Assembly (NCBI GenBank): GCA_905479875.1
Contig: CAJQOG010000113.1
Coordinates: 1 to 39,739 of the forward strand
Origin: an uncultured Gammaproteobacteria bacterium
GTDB lineage: Bacteria > Pseudomonadota > Gammaproteobacteria > Steroidobacterales > JABDMI01
Length of the DNA: 39,739 bases
Reading direction: 5' to 3'
Every line of letters starts with the position of its first letter. The stretch's first letter is position 1. Position numbers and translations under genes: made by a program. Shown here in pieces: positions 26,266-34,485 of the stretch. The notes beneath the pieces are model-generated. The model was not told the origin of the DNA and did not search any database. It was given only the letters and a program-made list of their open reading frames with translations.

Positions 26266-26385
26266 GTTGTAAGGCGTCTGCTTTTAATCAATAAAAAGCT
26301 GGCTGCTGGCTTACAACAGTTCTTTTACAGCCCAAATTCATTAATGAGTGCTTACCTCAACAATCGGTAAGCGCTGGAGATAGTC
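26266..26385 (+). promoter_or_regulatory. Structured suhB 5' leader with boxA-like element
   Basis: Three elements stand out. First, GTTGTAAG (26266-26273) pairs with CTTACAAC (26310-26317), enclosing GCTTTT/AAAAGC. Second, GTTCTTTTACA (26319-26329) matches the E. coli rrn boxA core GCTCTTTAACA at 9 of 11 positions. Third, GTGCTTACC/GGTAAGCGC (26348-26356 with 26366-26374, one wobble) forms a stem just before the GGAGA ribosome binding site. In E. coli, suhB is reported to be controlled by the Nus factors through a boxA in its leader, so the placement is suggestive. Confidence 0.55.
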
Positions 26386-27204
26386 ATGAGTTCAAGTCTT
26401 AATATCGGCACATTAAACATCGCAACCCAAGCTGCACGTGCAGCGGGCAAAGTGCTACACAAATTTAGCAAAAAACTCGATCGCATCAAAATCTCTGATA
26501 AAGGTATTAATGAGTTTGTTTCTGACGCTGATCAACAAGCCGAATATGCGATTATTGAAATTATCCGTCAAAATTACCCAGATCACGCCATTCTTGCCGA
26601 AGAAAGCGGTGACCATCAAGCCAAAGAAGGCAGTGAAGGTGCCAAGCACCGATGGATCATTGATCCCTTAGATGGCACAACAAACTTCTTGCATGGTGTA
26701 CCCGAATATTGTGTCTCAATCGCATTGGAAGTAGACGGCAAACTCCAAGACGGTGTTATCTATAACCCTGTCTCAGAAGAACTTTATACAGCTTCACGAG
26801 GTCAAGGTGCATTCTTAAATGATCGACGTTTACGTGCTAGCCAAAATACTAAACTCGGCCTTTCCCTTATAGGAACTGGTTTTCCATATAGCGCCAATCG
26901 TGTGCATTTAGATAACTACCTTAAAATGCTTAAGGCTGTTATCAATAAAACCTCAGGGGTTCGGCGTGCAGGTTCAGCAGCATTAGATTTAGCATATGTT
27001 GCCTCAGGTCGTTTTGATGCATTCTGGGAAGCTGGTCTTAAACCATGGGATATAGCAGCAGGAATTGTCCTGATACGAGAAGCTGGGGGAATGGTCACAG
27101 ATCTTGAAGGTCGTGATAGTTTTATGGAAACCGGGAATATTCTAGCCGGTGGTTTAAAAATCCATAGAGACATAGAAGAACTTATACGCCCCTACCTTTA
27201 TTAA
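26386..27204 (+). CDS. suhB: Inositol-monophosphatase family protein SuhB
   Basis: The 272-residue protein has the IMPase metal motifs AEESGD, WIIDPLDGTTNFLHG and KPWDIAAGIVLIREAGG, so phosphatase chemistry on inositol-1-phosphate should be intact. In E. coli SuhB is also part of the rRNA transcription antitermination complex with NusA, NusB, NusE and NusG, and helps rRNA folding. The start at 26386 has GGAGA upstream. It is divergent from trmJ, the conserved gammaproteobacterial arrangement, and is followed 20 bases later by the FAH-family gene. Confidence 0.95.
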   Translation: MSSSLNIGTLNIATQAARAAGKVLHKFSKKLDRIKISDKGINEFVSDADQQAEYAIIEIIRQNYPDHAILAEESGDHQAKEGSEGAKHRWIIDPLDGTTNFLHGVPEYCVSIALEVDGKLQDGVIYNPVSEELYTASRGQGAFLNDRRLRASQNTKLGLSLIGTGFPYSANRVHLDNYLKMLKAVINKTSGVRRAGSAALDLAYVASGRFDAFWEAGLKPWDIAAGIVLIREAGGMVTDLEGRDSFMETGNILAGGLKIHRDIEELIRPYLY

Positions 27205-27224
27205 ATTTATACCAAGGTGCTGAG

Positions 27225-28088
27225 ATGAAACTAGCAACCATCACTTATAAAAACACTCAGTGCGTCGCACGCATTGAAGATGAGGCCGCATATATACAAA
27301 GTGTGGGTCACTATATTGATGTTTTGGAGTTTTTAGATAATAAGAAAATAGCTTTCGAAACATTCTCAGAACTCTCTTTACTACAAAAAATTGATACAAA
27401 AGAAATTTGCTTTTTAGCTCCCATTCCAAGACCAAGAAGTAACGTGATGTGCTTAGGTTTAAATTACCTAGAACACGTTCAAGAAAATACAAAATTGATG
27501 GGGCGTGAAATTTCACCACCAGAGTTTCCAATTGTATTTACCAAGGCACCTAGCGCAGTCAACTCTCCATTTGGAGATATTGAATTAGATAGTTCCATTA
27601 CAAAAAAATTAGATTGGGAAGTTGAACTCGGCGTAATCATTGGCAAAGGCGGCAAAGGCATTAAGTCAAAGGACGCTATGCAGCACGTTTTTGGATATAC
27701 GGTATTAAATGATGTCACTGCACGTGATTTACAACGTCAACATAAACAATTTTTTATTGGCAAAAGTTTAGATGGAGCATGTCCAATGGGGCCTGTTATC
27801 GTTAGCGCTGACGAACTAAAAGATCCGCATAACTTACGAATTACTTCTAGGGTAAATGGTGAAACACAGCAAGACTCTAACACTCAGCACATGATATTCA
27901 ATATTCCGCAAATTATTGAAATTTTATCTCGCTCTCGTACTCTTGAGGTTGGTGATGTAATTGCTACAGGAACACCCAGCGGAGTGGGAGCAGCACAAGA
28001 TCCAGCACGCTTTTTAATGCCTGGAGACATCTTAGAAAGCGAAATTGAGAGCATTGGCGTTCTGAGAAACAAGATTATTTCTTGCTAA
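27225..28088 (+). CDS. Fumarylacetoacetate hydrolase (FAH) family enzyme
   Basis: The 287-residue protein has a short N-terminal domain and the FAH catalytic domain. RSNVMCLGLNYLEHVQEN gives the catalytic His region, FTKAPSAVNSP follows, LDWEVELGVIIGKGGKGI gives the metal-binding acidic residues, and VIATGTPSGVGAAQDPARFLMPGD closes the site. Relatives include acylpyruvases, 2-keto-4-pentenoate hydratases, oxaloacetate tautomerases and oxaloacetate decarboxylases. The specific reaction cannot be assigned. It is close behind suhB and may share its transcript. A 7-bp inverted repeat (ATAGTAT/ATACTAT, 28093-28131) lies just after the stop but lacks a T-run. Confidence 0.88.
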   Translation: MKLATITYKNTQCVARIEDEAAYIQSVGHYIDVLEFLDNKKIAFETFSELSLLQKIDTKEICFLAPIPRPRSNVMCLGLNYLEHVQENTKLMGREISPPEFPIVFTKAPSAVNSPFGDIELDSSITKKLDWEVELGVIIGKGGKGIKSKDAMQHVFGYTVLNDVTARDLQRQHKQFFIGKSLDGACPMGPVIVSADELKDPHNLRITSRVNGETQQDSNTQHMIFNIPQIIEILSRSRTLEVGDVIATGTPSGVGAAQDPARFLMPGDILESEIESIGVLRNKIISC

Positions 28089-28217
28089 ATTAATAGTATA
28101 GCTACCCAAAGAGCTACAAGCTTGATACTATCTTTGAACACGATTTACTCAGCGCCATTAGATTGAATAAATCCATTTTTTACAAAACCAAACACACAAA
28201 TCAAGAAGTGACAGGTA

Positions 28218-30356
28218 ATGGATAAACCACTCTATAACCCACAACGAAAAGTAACAACCATCATGGCTGCCGATGTGGTTGATTATAGCCGTCTAATGGG
28301 AGAAAACGATAATACAACTTTACGTAATTTAAAGATACGTCGTGTGGCTTTTGAACACTTTGTTAAATCTTTTGGTGGACGAGTATTTGGTACAGTTGGC
28401 GATAGCTTTATGGCTGAGTTCCCAAGTGCGTTAAACAGTGTTCGCTGTGCCATTAATCTACAAGAAGCCATACGTCAATTGAATATCGAATTACCCGAAA
28501 AGCAGCGAATGCGTTTACGCATTGGCTTGAACTTAGGTGATGTGATACAACAAGGCTCTGACTTATTTGGAGACGGCGTAAATATTGCGTCTCGGATTGA
28601 ACCATTGTCTGACCCAGGCGGCGTATGCCTTGCCGGTAATGTATATGAACAAGTCCACAGAAAATTAGATTTACACTACCATTTTCTAGGCGCGCAAAAA
28701 GTTAAAAACATTGATATGCCAATTACAGCGTTTAAAGTACTTGGACATGCTGCAGCCCAATCGTCTGGCTTGAGCGACTTTAGTCGCGCCATTAGAATTA
28801 ATCAGGGCTTTCGCTATCAGCTTTTATTAATTGTGGTACTAGCATTAATTGCTGCAAACAAAATTACCGGATTAATTAGTAGCCAAGCTTATAGTTATAT
28901 AGCACAAGTCCTTATTGTCACTATTGCAGCAGTTGTTAGTTTTACACTCTATAAAAAAATTCAAGCTCCAGTATCCAACAAAGCACCCGAACAAATTCTA
29001 GATAAAAATCTTCTTGAGATCTCACTCATTTTAATTAGAAGTAAAAGTTTAGCTAAAAACATTAATGATAAACCAGCTCAAAAAAAACTTATCCCCAGTA
29101 TAGCCATTTTACGTTTTTCAGATTTGAGCCCAGAAAGCGATCAAGGATATTTTTCTGATGGATTGAGTGAAGAATTAATCAATGTACTTACTAAAGTAAA
29201 TAACTTAAACGTGAGTTCACGTAATTCGTCTTTTGCACACAATCCTGATGTAATAAATTCTCAAAACTTTGCAAAACGTTTAGGCACAGATTACTTCATA
29301 GAAGGCACCGTTCGTAAAGCCGAAAATCGTGTTCGTATTAACGTACAACTTATAGAAACCGAAAGCAACTTAAATCTATGGTCTGATTCTTACGACCGGG
29401 TCTTGAAAGATATTTTCGAGATACAGGATGATATCTCGCAAAGAATTGCAGAAGCACTTAGCGTGCAATTCACTACCGACCTAGACAGAAACTCCTTAAC
29501 TACTGATTCTCGCGCCTATGATTTTTATTTACGTGGACGAGCTTTTTTTATGCATAAAGGGATAGAGAACATTCGCTCTGCCATTCAAATGTATACCATG
29601 GCCTTCAAACTAGACCCTAACTTCATCAGAGCCGGTACTAATTTAGCAGAAACTTATGCAATTCAAGCAATTTTCTATGATGGTGGCGATGAGTCGTTAG
29701 ACAATGCCAAGTTTTTTGCCAATAAAATACTATTACTGGCACCAGAACGTGCAGAAACCTATGTTGCATTGGGAATGACTCATTTAGCTCACAAAGAGCA
29801 TATCCTTGCTGCTGGGCGGTTTGAAAAAGCTATCAGTATTAATTCTAATTTATTTGAAGCTCAACATAACTATGCACGTGTACATTACCATCAAGGCAAT
29901 CTGAAAGAAGCAATTATGCATTTTGAAAAAGCCGCAGAGATTGAAAAAAGTGATTTTGAAAGTTATGCAATTGCTGCACCACTCTATACAGCCTTAGGTC
30001 AAAATGAAAATGCCTTAAGCACTTACCGAAAAGCCTTTGACAGAATTTCTAAATACATAGAACATTACCCTGAAAACCAACGCGCTTTTCAATTTGGAGC
30101 CATTGCTTTGTTAAAACTTGATGAAAGAAAAAAAGCATATGAATGGGCTGAACAAGCGCTTGATATGAATAAAGATGAACCTGCAACACTTTACAATACT
30201 GCGTGTTTTTATGCACAAGCCGGTGAAATTGAAAAATCACTAGACTGCTTGTCAAATTCAATTACCTCACTAAGTTGGATTGAAAATGATCCTGAATTAG
30301 ATCCCATACGTGAACACCCACGCTACAAAGAAATTATTGCCAAGCTTAGTTCTTAG
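28218..30356 (+). CDS. Membrane class III adenylate/guanylate cyclase with TolB-like and TPR regions
   Basis: The domains in order are a class III cyclase (about 8-178), two hydrophobic segments (about 200-213 and 228-245), a TolB-like/FlgO-like domain (IPSIAILRFSDLSPESDQGYFSDGLSEELINVL, about 292-420) and several C-terminal TPRs (about 440-700). Metal residues Asp19 (MAADVVDYSRLM) and Asp62 (GDSFMAEF), and the transition-state Asn122 and Arg126 (GDGVNIASRIE), are present. At the place where many adenylate cyclases carry a base-contacting Lys there is Gly58 (FGTVGD), while Asp115 is kept, so the nucleotide used is uncertain. I infer a membrane signal protein that senses through the C-terminal repeats. 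It overlaps the convergent lipoprotein gene by 11 bases. Confidence 0.88.
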   Translation: MDKPLYNPQRKVTTIMAADVVDYSRLMGENDNTTLRNLKIRRVAFEHFVKSFGGRVFGTVGDSFMAEFPSALNSVRCAINLQEAIRQLNIELPEKQRMRLRIGLNLGDVIQQGSDLFGDGVNIASRIEPLSDPGGVCLAGNVYEQVHRKLDLHYHFLGAQKVKNIDMPITAFKVLGHAAAQSSGLSDFSRAIRINQGFRYQLLLIVVLALIAANKITGLISSQAYSYIAQVLIVTIAAVVSFTLYKKIQAPVSNKAPEQILDKNLLEISLILIRSKSLAKNINDKPAQKKLIPSIAILRFSDLSPESDQGYFSDGLSEELINVLTKVNNLNVSSRNSSFAHNPDVINSQNFAKRLGTDYFIEGTVRKAENRVRINVQLIETESNLNLWSDSYDRVLKDIFEIQDDISQRIAEALSVQFTTDLDRNSLTTDSRAYDFYLRGRAFFMHKGIENIRSAIQMYTMAFKLDPNFIRAGTNLAETYAIQAIFYDGGDESLDNAKFFANKILLLAPERAETYVALGMTHLAHKEHILAAGRFEKAISINSNLFEAQHNYARVHYHQGNLKEAIMHFEKAAEIEKSDFESYAIAAPLYTALGQNENALSTYRKAFDRISKYIEHYPENQRAFQFGAIALLKLDERKKAYEWAEQALDMNKDEPATLYNTACFYAQAGEIEKSLDCLSNSITSLSWIENDPELDPIREHPRYKEIIAKLSS

Positions 30357-31230
30357 TTCTTATAAAGCTTCTATTTTTTTCAAGAAGTCTAAATGTTCTA
30401 AGACTTAGAATTAAAAATAAAGCAATTAAAACCAGTAGACTAAGGCTTCCTCCACCTGAATAAGAAGGCTTATAAGATACAGTCGCTATATTTTCATTTT
30501 TTATCCTATCCTTGAAAGTATTTAATTCAGAATCAAGATTAAGCAACATCTCCTGCAAGGCAAGTTCAAAACTATTGTGTGACATCATATCTTGCACAAA
30601 CTCTTTGTCATTCAAGGTCGAATTTTTTCTTGCTTTATGGGTTCCTGGTGCCCTAAATAAAAGAGTTTCTGTTTTCACATCAAATACGGCCGTATCCACA
30701 AAACTTTGTGTATGATTATCATCACCTTTAAACAAATAAGCACCTACAACCGTTAAATACAGCAAGGACACGTCTTTAGAATAAGACTTTTGCACCTGGT
30801 CATAAGAAACCAATGCCATTAAGTCCACGTTATATAAACTTGCAACCTGTTTAAGGTTCGTAAAACCTCCTTTTCTTTGTAAGTAATTAGCAGGAATCAT
30901 TTCAATGTGTTCAATGAATTGATATTCCGAAAATTGCTCCTTTGCTTTGTGCAATAAATCTAATTGATGAGCTGGTGTTAAAGCTATTTGTGAATACCCC
31001 GAACTCCTGGGTACAAATGCAATGCCTATTCTAACCGGCAATTCTATATGTGGTATTGATGCTTGTCGCTCTCCTTGTTTACTCTTTTCAATATGCTTTC
31101 CACTGGGGTAAAGATAATCAAGCAAACTACTGGACACATGCTTGTCACTTTCAAAATCTAAAACACCACAGCCCACGACACTCAATAGTGCAAGAAAAAG
31201 AACAAGGCTTTTCATTATTTTATTAATCAT
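30346..31230 (-). CDS. Rhombotarget-type lipoprotein with GlyGly-CTERM-like tail
   Basis: The 294-residue protein starts with a signal peptide ending LLSVVGCGVLD (lipobox Cys21). The middle contains IGIAFVPRSSGYSQIALTPAHQLDLLHKAKEQF and YNVDLMALVSYDQVQ, and the C-terminal end is YSGGGSLSLLVLIALFLILSLR followed by a basic tail. A glycine run, one hydrophobic helix and basic residues make the GlyGly-CTERM sorting signal cut by rhombosortase, and the layout fits the rhombotarget lipoprotein family as I remember it. The tail after the helix is longer than usual (about 16 residues). No rhombosortase is in the window. Function is unknown. The gene is divergent from an XRE regulator and overlaps the cyclase 3' end. 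Confidence 0.72.
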   Translation of the reverse strand: MINKIMKSLVLFLALLSVVGCGVLDFESDKHVSSSLLDYLYPSGKHIEKSKQGERQASIPHIELPVRIGIAFVPRSSGYSQIALTPAHQLDLLHKAKEQFSEYQFIEHIEMIPANYLQRKGGFTNLKQVASLYNVDLMALVSYDQVQKSYSKDVSLLYLTVVGAYLFKGDDNHTQSFVDTAVFDVKTETLLFRAPGTHKARKNSTLNDKEFVQDMMSHNSFELALQEMLLNLDSELNTFKDRIKNENIATVSYKPSYSGGGSLSLLVLIALFLILSLRTFRLLEKNRSFIRTKN

Positions 31231-31327
31231 AGTTCAGTCTTAAAATTCAAATATACAAGTAAGCAGACTACTAAATACGCGATTCATCACTACTTTTAAA
31301 TTTCAAGACATGTTATATTTAACTAAC

Positions 31328-31346
31328 AGTATCATTTTACGATACT
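31328..31346. promoter_or_regulatory. Inverted repeat before the XRE regulator, possible operator
   Basis: AGTATC-ATTTTAC-GATACT is a perfect 6+6 inverted repeat. It ends five bases before the regulator's ATG at 31352 and lies in the gap shared with the divergent lipoprotein gene. XRE regulators often bind such sites next to their own start, so self-repression is plausible but unproven. Confidence 0.4.
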
Positions 31347-31351
31347 TTTTA

Positions 31352-32113
31352 ATGGAAAAGAACATCATGCAACAAACATCAGCGCTTATTTCAGTTTTGA
31401 AAAGAAGCTTAAAAGAACACGGTGTCACTTATGCCGATTTAGCCAAACCCCTAGATTTAAGCGAGGCCAGTATTAAAAGGCTATTCGCAGATGAAAGCTT
31501 TTCTCTAAAACGCTTAGATATGATCTGTGCCCACATCGGCATGAACATGAGCGAGCTATTTACCAAACTTGAACAACTGCAAGACTACATCAGTGAATTA
31601 ACAGAAGAACAAGAACGAACTATAGTGACCGATGAAAGATTAATTGTAGTGATGCAGTTAGTTTTCAGTGATTGGAAATTTGATGACATTCTAAAAAAAT
31701 TCACCTTAAGCAAACCCGAGCTAATTAATGCTCTAGTGAAATTAGATAAGATTGGCTTAATCGAACTACTACCCAATAATCGTATTAAATTATTAACTGC
31801 TCACAATTTCAAGTGGCGCAAAGATGGTCCTCTGCAAGCATTTTTTAGAGAGAATGTACAAAATGAATTTTTTCAAAGTGACTTCAAAGAACATAACTCA
31901 TCATTAATTTACATGAATGGAATGCTAAGCGCTGATGCCTACAAAGAATTTCAAAAGAAACTCAATGAATTCAGTAAAGATTTTGACTTACTTTGCAAAA
32001 GCGATTCCAAAACGCCTTTAGAACAACGTTTAGGCTATGGTGTAGTACTAGCAATACGCCCTTGGGCTGTAACGTTCTCAAAAAGGTATGTACGAAATAC
32101 TTTAAAAAATTAA
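31352..32113 (+). CDS. XRE-type helix-turn-helix regulator
   Basis: From the ATG at 31352 the protein has 253 residues. An N-terminal Cro/C1-type helix-turn-helix spans about residues 8-65 (VTYADLAKPLDLSEASIKRLFADESFSLKRLDMICAHIGM). A region resembling a winged-helix or second helical unit follows (FDDILKKFTLSKPELINALVKLDKIGLIELLPNNRIKLL), and the C-terminal domain is unrecognised. The ORF track start at 31310 would run through the inverted repeat at 31328-31346; the later ATG, or the one at 31367, is more likely. It is divergent from the GlyGly-CTERM lipoprotein, its most probable target besides itself. Its 3' end is three bases from pepQ, convergent. Confidence 0.8.
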   Translation: MEKNIMQQTSALISVLKRSLKEHGVTYADLAKPLDLSEASIKRLFADESFSLKRLDMICAHIGMNMSELFTKLEQLQDYISELTEEQERTIVTDERLIVVMQLVFSDWKFDDILKKFTLSKPELINALVKLDKIGLIELLPNNRIKLLTAHNFKWRKDGPLQAFFRENVQNEFFQSDFKEHNSSLIYMNGMLSADAYKEFQKKLNEFSKDFDLLCKSDSKTPLEQRLGYGVVLAIRPWAVTFSKRYVRNTLKN

Positions 32114-32116
32114 AAA

Positions 32117-33457
32117 TTACAATTCAGCGAAAGCCTGACGAGTAAAATTTTCTACAGAGTTTTCCGTGATAAACACATTATCTTCGATACGAATTCCACC
32201 AAACGGCAAAAACTCATCAACAACAGACCAATTAATTGAAGATGAATGACTACCTTCTTTTAAATCGGCCAATAACTGGGGAATAAAATATAAGCCAGGT
32301 TCGATAGTCAGATAATTACCCACCTCAATCTCACGGGTATTCCGTAAAAAATTGTGTGGCGAAGGGGGAGCATTATGCCCACCTATCGGTGAGGCTTGGT
32401 GACCACCCGCATCGTGAACATGCAAACCTAAATGATGACCCAATCCATGCGGTAAAAAGGTAGAAGTAATTTGCGACTCAATTGCCTCGTCAACAGAAAC
32501 ATTAATCACATTGAATTCTTTTAGCACTTCAGCAACTTTAACATGAGCAAGTTTATGTAATTCAACATAGGAATCGCCAGGCTTAATTGCCGAAATGATT
32601 TCTAACTGTTTGTCATCCATGCTTTGAATCATGTCAGCAAATGCATCATCTCGATATGAATATGTTCGAGTAATATCCGAAGCATAATCATTATGTCGAC
32701 CACCAGCATCAATTAAAAAACTACGTAAATCATTCTCTGAAAATTTGATTGTTTGCATTTCAGTGTAATGCAAAACAGCGGCATGTTCATTTAAAGCTAC
32801 AATATTCCCATAGGGTAAGTCCGACTCTTTAGTGCCAATCGCTTGCACGTATGCATGATGAATATCTAACTCACTCTTACCTGCATAAAATGCATTTTTT
32901 GCCGCATTATGAGCACGCGCACCATTTAATGAAGCTTGATACAAACAGGCTTTTTCATAGTCAGTTTTGTAAGCTCGTAACCAATGCAATTCACTTAACA
33001 ATGGCTCAGGAAGTATTTGTGTATTAGAAGACAATTCAAATGAACCTGGAGCTTCACCTAAGTAAGCAACTTTTGCAGATGTACTTGGTAATAAATTTTT
33101 AGCTTGTTCAGACTTAGTAATTATATGAATATCAAATTGAGCAAATAACTTTTCATCCGGTAAATCTGGAACGGCATGCCAATAATCCTTTGGCACGTAA
33201 TAAATGAGCAGAGGTCTACCACTTTGAGGAATACTTAAAAAACAATTTGGATGATTCGTAAAAGGCACAAACCATTTAAAGTAGGCATTAGACTTAAATG
33301 GATAAGTCATGTCATCTTGAAAAACATATCTCAATTCACCAGAAGGAACCACAATATGATCAAAATCATACTTCTGCATGAGTTGTTGATGCTGCTCTAA
33401 TAAGATAGTCACATGCCGAGTAAAAAGCGGCTGCAGTTCTGATGTCATAGTTTGCAT
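32117..33457 (-). CDS. pepQ: Xaa-Pro dipeptidase PepQ
   Basis: This 446-residue M24 metallopeptidase of pita-bread fold has five metal-ligand regions: LIDAGGRHNDYASDITRTY (two Asp), HGLGHHLGLHVHDAGG (His), YLTIEPGLYFIP (Glu) and GGIRIEDNVFIT (Glu). The N-terminal domain carries the PepQ pattern GELRYVFQDDMTYPFKSNAYFKWFVP. It cleaves Xaa-Pro dipeptides in the cytoplasm, and relatives also hydrolyse organophosphate esters. A start three codons downstream (MTSELQPLF) is also possible. The 251-base gap between this gene and the next one on the right (33458-33708) shows no ORF or clear signal. Confidence 0.93.
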   Translation of the reverse strand: MQTMTSELQPLFTRHVTILLEQHQQLMQKYDFDHIVVPSGELRYVFQDDMTYPFKSNAYFKWFVPFTNHPNCFLSIPQSGRPLLIYYVPKDYWHAVPDLPDEKLFAQFDIHIITKSEQAKNLLPSTSAKVAYLGEAPGSFELSSNTQILPEPLLSELHWLRAYKTDYEKACLYQASLNGARAHNAAKNAFYAGKSELDIHHAYVQAIGTKESDLPYGNIVALNEHAAVLHYTEMQTIKFSENDLRSFLIDAGGRHNDYASDITRTYSYRDDAFADMIQSMDDKQLEIISAIKPGDSYVELHKLAHVKVAEVLKEFNVINVSVDEAIESQITSTFLPHGLGHHLGLHVHDAGGHQASPIGGHNAPPSPHNFLRNTREIEVGNYLTIEPGLYFIPQLLADLKEGSHSSSINWSVVDEFLPFGGIRIEDNVFITENSVENFTRQAFAEL

Positions 33458-33708
33458 AGTAAATGCCTAAAATTTATTGAATGATGATTGTACTTGATAT
33501 TAATTCTTAATTTTTAGTTCATTTTAATCAATTAAATCAATGAGATATGTACCAACTCGCTCAAAGATAGAGGCAAAAAAACGTTCGTCAATTACTAAGA
33601 GGACGCTTTGCTTAAAAATAGTATCAATTGAGTCTTAACAAAAAATTGGGAATTAGTCTCAGTAGCTTTTTTATTGTCTAGCAATACGACACGAAAATTA
33701 TAAATTAC

Positions 33709-34389
33709 CTACGCATCTATATAAAGCACACCTTGTATTTCTCCATGTTTGAGAACAAAGATATCTTTACAAATTTGCGATAATTTACCATCATCGCCTT
33801 TTTGATCAAGCCAGATGTACATATGTAAATTCATAAACGTTTGACGCATATCACCTTGTAAATCATTAGAAGCGGCCAGTATGACCCCGCGACGAGGTAT
33901 AGCTATCATGATTTCATCAGCATCTAACATGACATGAGCTTTAAGCATTTGCTCTTCAGATAGAATGGTCTCACATGTAAATAGAGGACCTTGTGCTACG
34001 ATAATTTCCTGATTGTATTCAGGATGAAACTGGAACTCTAGTTCGTATTCACTAATATTAACTTTCGCTTGTTTGTCGATAGAATCTAACATCTCTTCAC
34101 TCATTTCTGAATTATCCATGAGTGCAAGGCCTTCATCATCTTGCAATACAACTGTTTGTAACACTACTGGCTTTTCATCTTGTGCATAATGAAAGACTGA
34201 AGCTAATTGTCCTTCGCTTAAATCATGGTGTTCGTAACGCATAAAATAGGGATAAGCTTTATTGTCACCAAAATCAATGGCAAGAGGAACAAGGCCTTGT
34301 GCAGAATCGTCTTCATCCTCACTTTCATCTTTGAATACAGATACATCTTTGCTTTTATTTTTTGAAAACAGTTTCTTAAAAAAATTCAT
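33709..34389 (-). CDS. Uncharacterised protein following secF
   Basis: The 226-residue soluble protein has a basic start (MNFFKKLFSKNKSK), an acidic linker (DESEDEDDSAQG) and one domain with alternating strands and helices. A C-terminal segment, LDADEIMIAIPRRGVILAASND, resembles the core strand pair of DUF1444-like (YtpQ) proteins. The resemblance is weak and I do not assign a family. There is no signal peptide or transmembrane segment. It is separated from secF by a strong terminator, so it is probably transcribed alone. Confidence 0.6.
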   Translation of the reverse strand: MNFFKKLFSKNKSKDVSVFKDESEDEDDSAQGLVPLAIDFGDNKAYPYFMRYEHHDLSEGQLASVFHYAQDEKPVVLQTVVLQDDEGLALMDNSEMSEEMLDSIDKQAKVNISEYELEFQFHPEYNQEIIVAQGPLFTCETILSEEQMLKAHVMLDADEIMIAIPRRGVILAASNDLQGDMRQTFMNLHMYIWLDQKGDDGKLSQICKDIFVLKHGEIQGVLYIDA

Positions 34390-34425
34390 AAAAATCTCAA
34401 TTTAAATCAGTAAATTTTAAATAAT

Positions 34426-34463
34426 AAAAAACCGCCTTTAGACACTCTCCAAAGACGGTTTTT
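34426..34463 (-). terminator. Terminator of the queA-tgt-yajC-secDF operon
   Basis: On the minus strand AAAAACCG-T-CTTT...AAAG-G-CGGTTTTTT forms a stem of 7 bp, an internal mismatch and 4 more bp, ending in a run of six T. It lies about 25 bases after the secF stop. Confidence 0.9.
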
Positions 34464-34485
34464 AAACAATCAAATTACATCTTGC

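Noticed and set aside
28093-28131. ATAGTAT/ATACTAT inverted repeat after the FAH gene as a terminator
   Set aside because: The stem is AT-rich and weak and is followed by CTTTG rather than a T-run.
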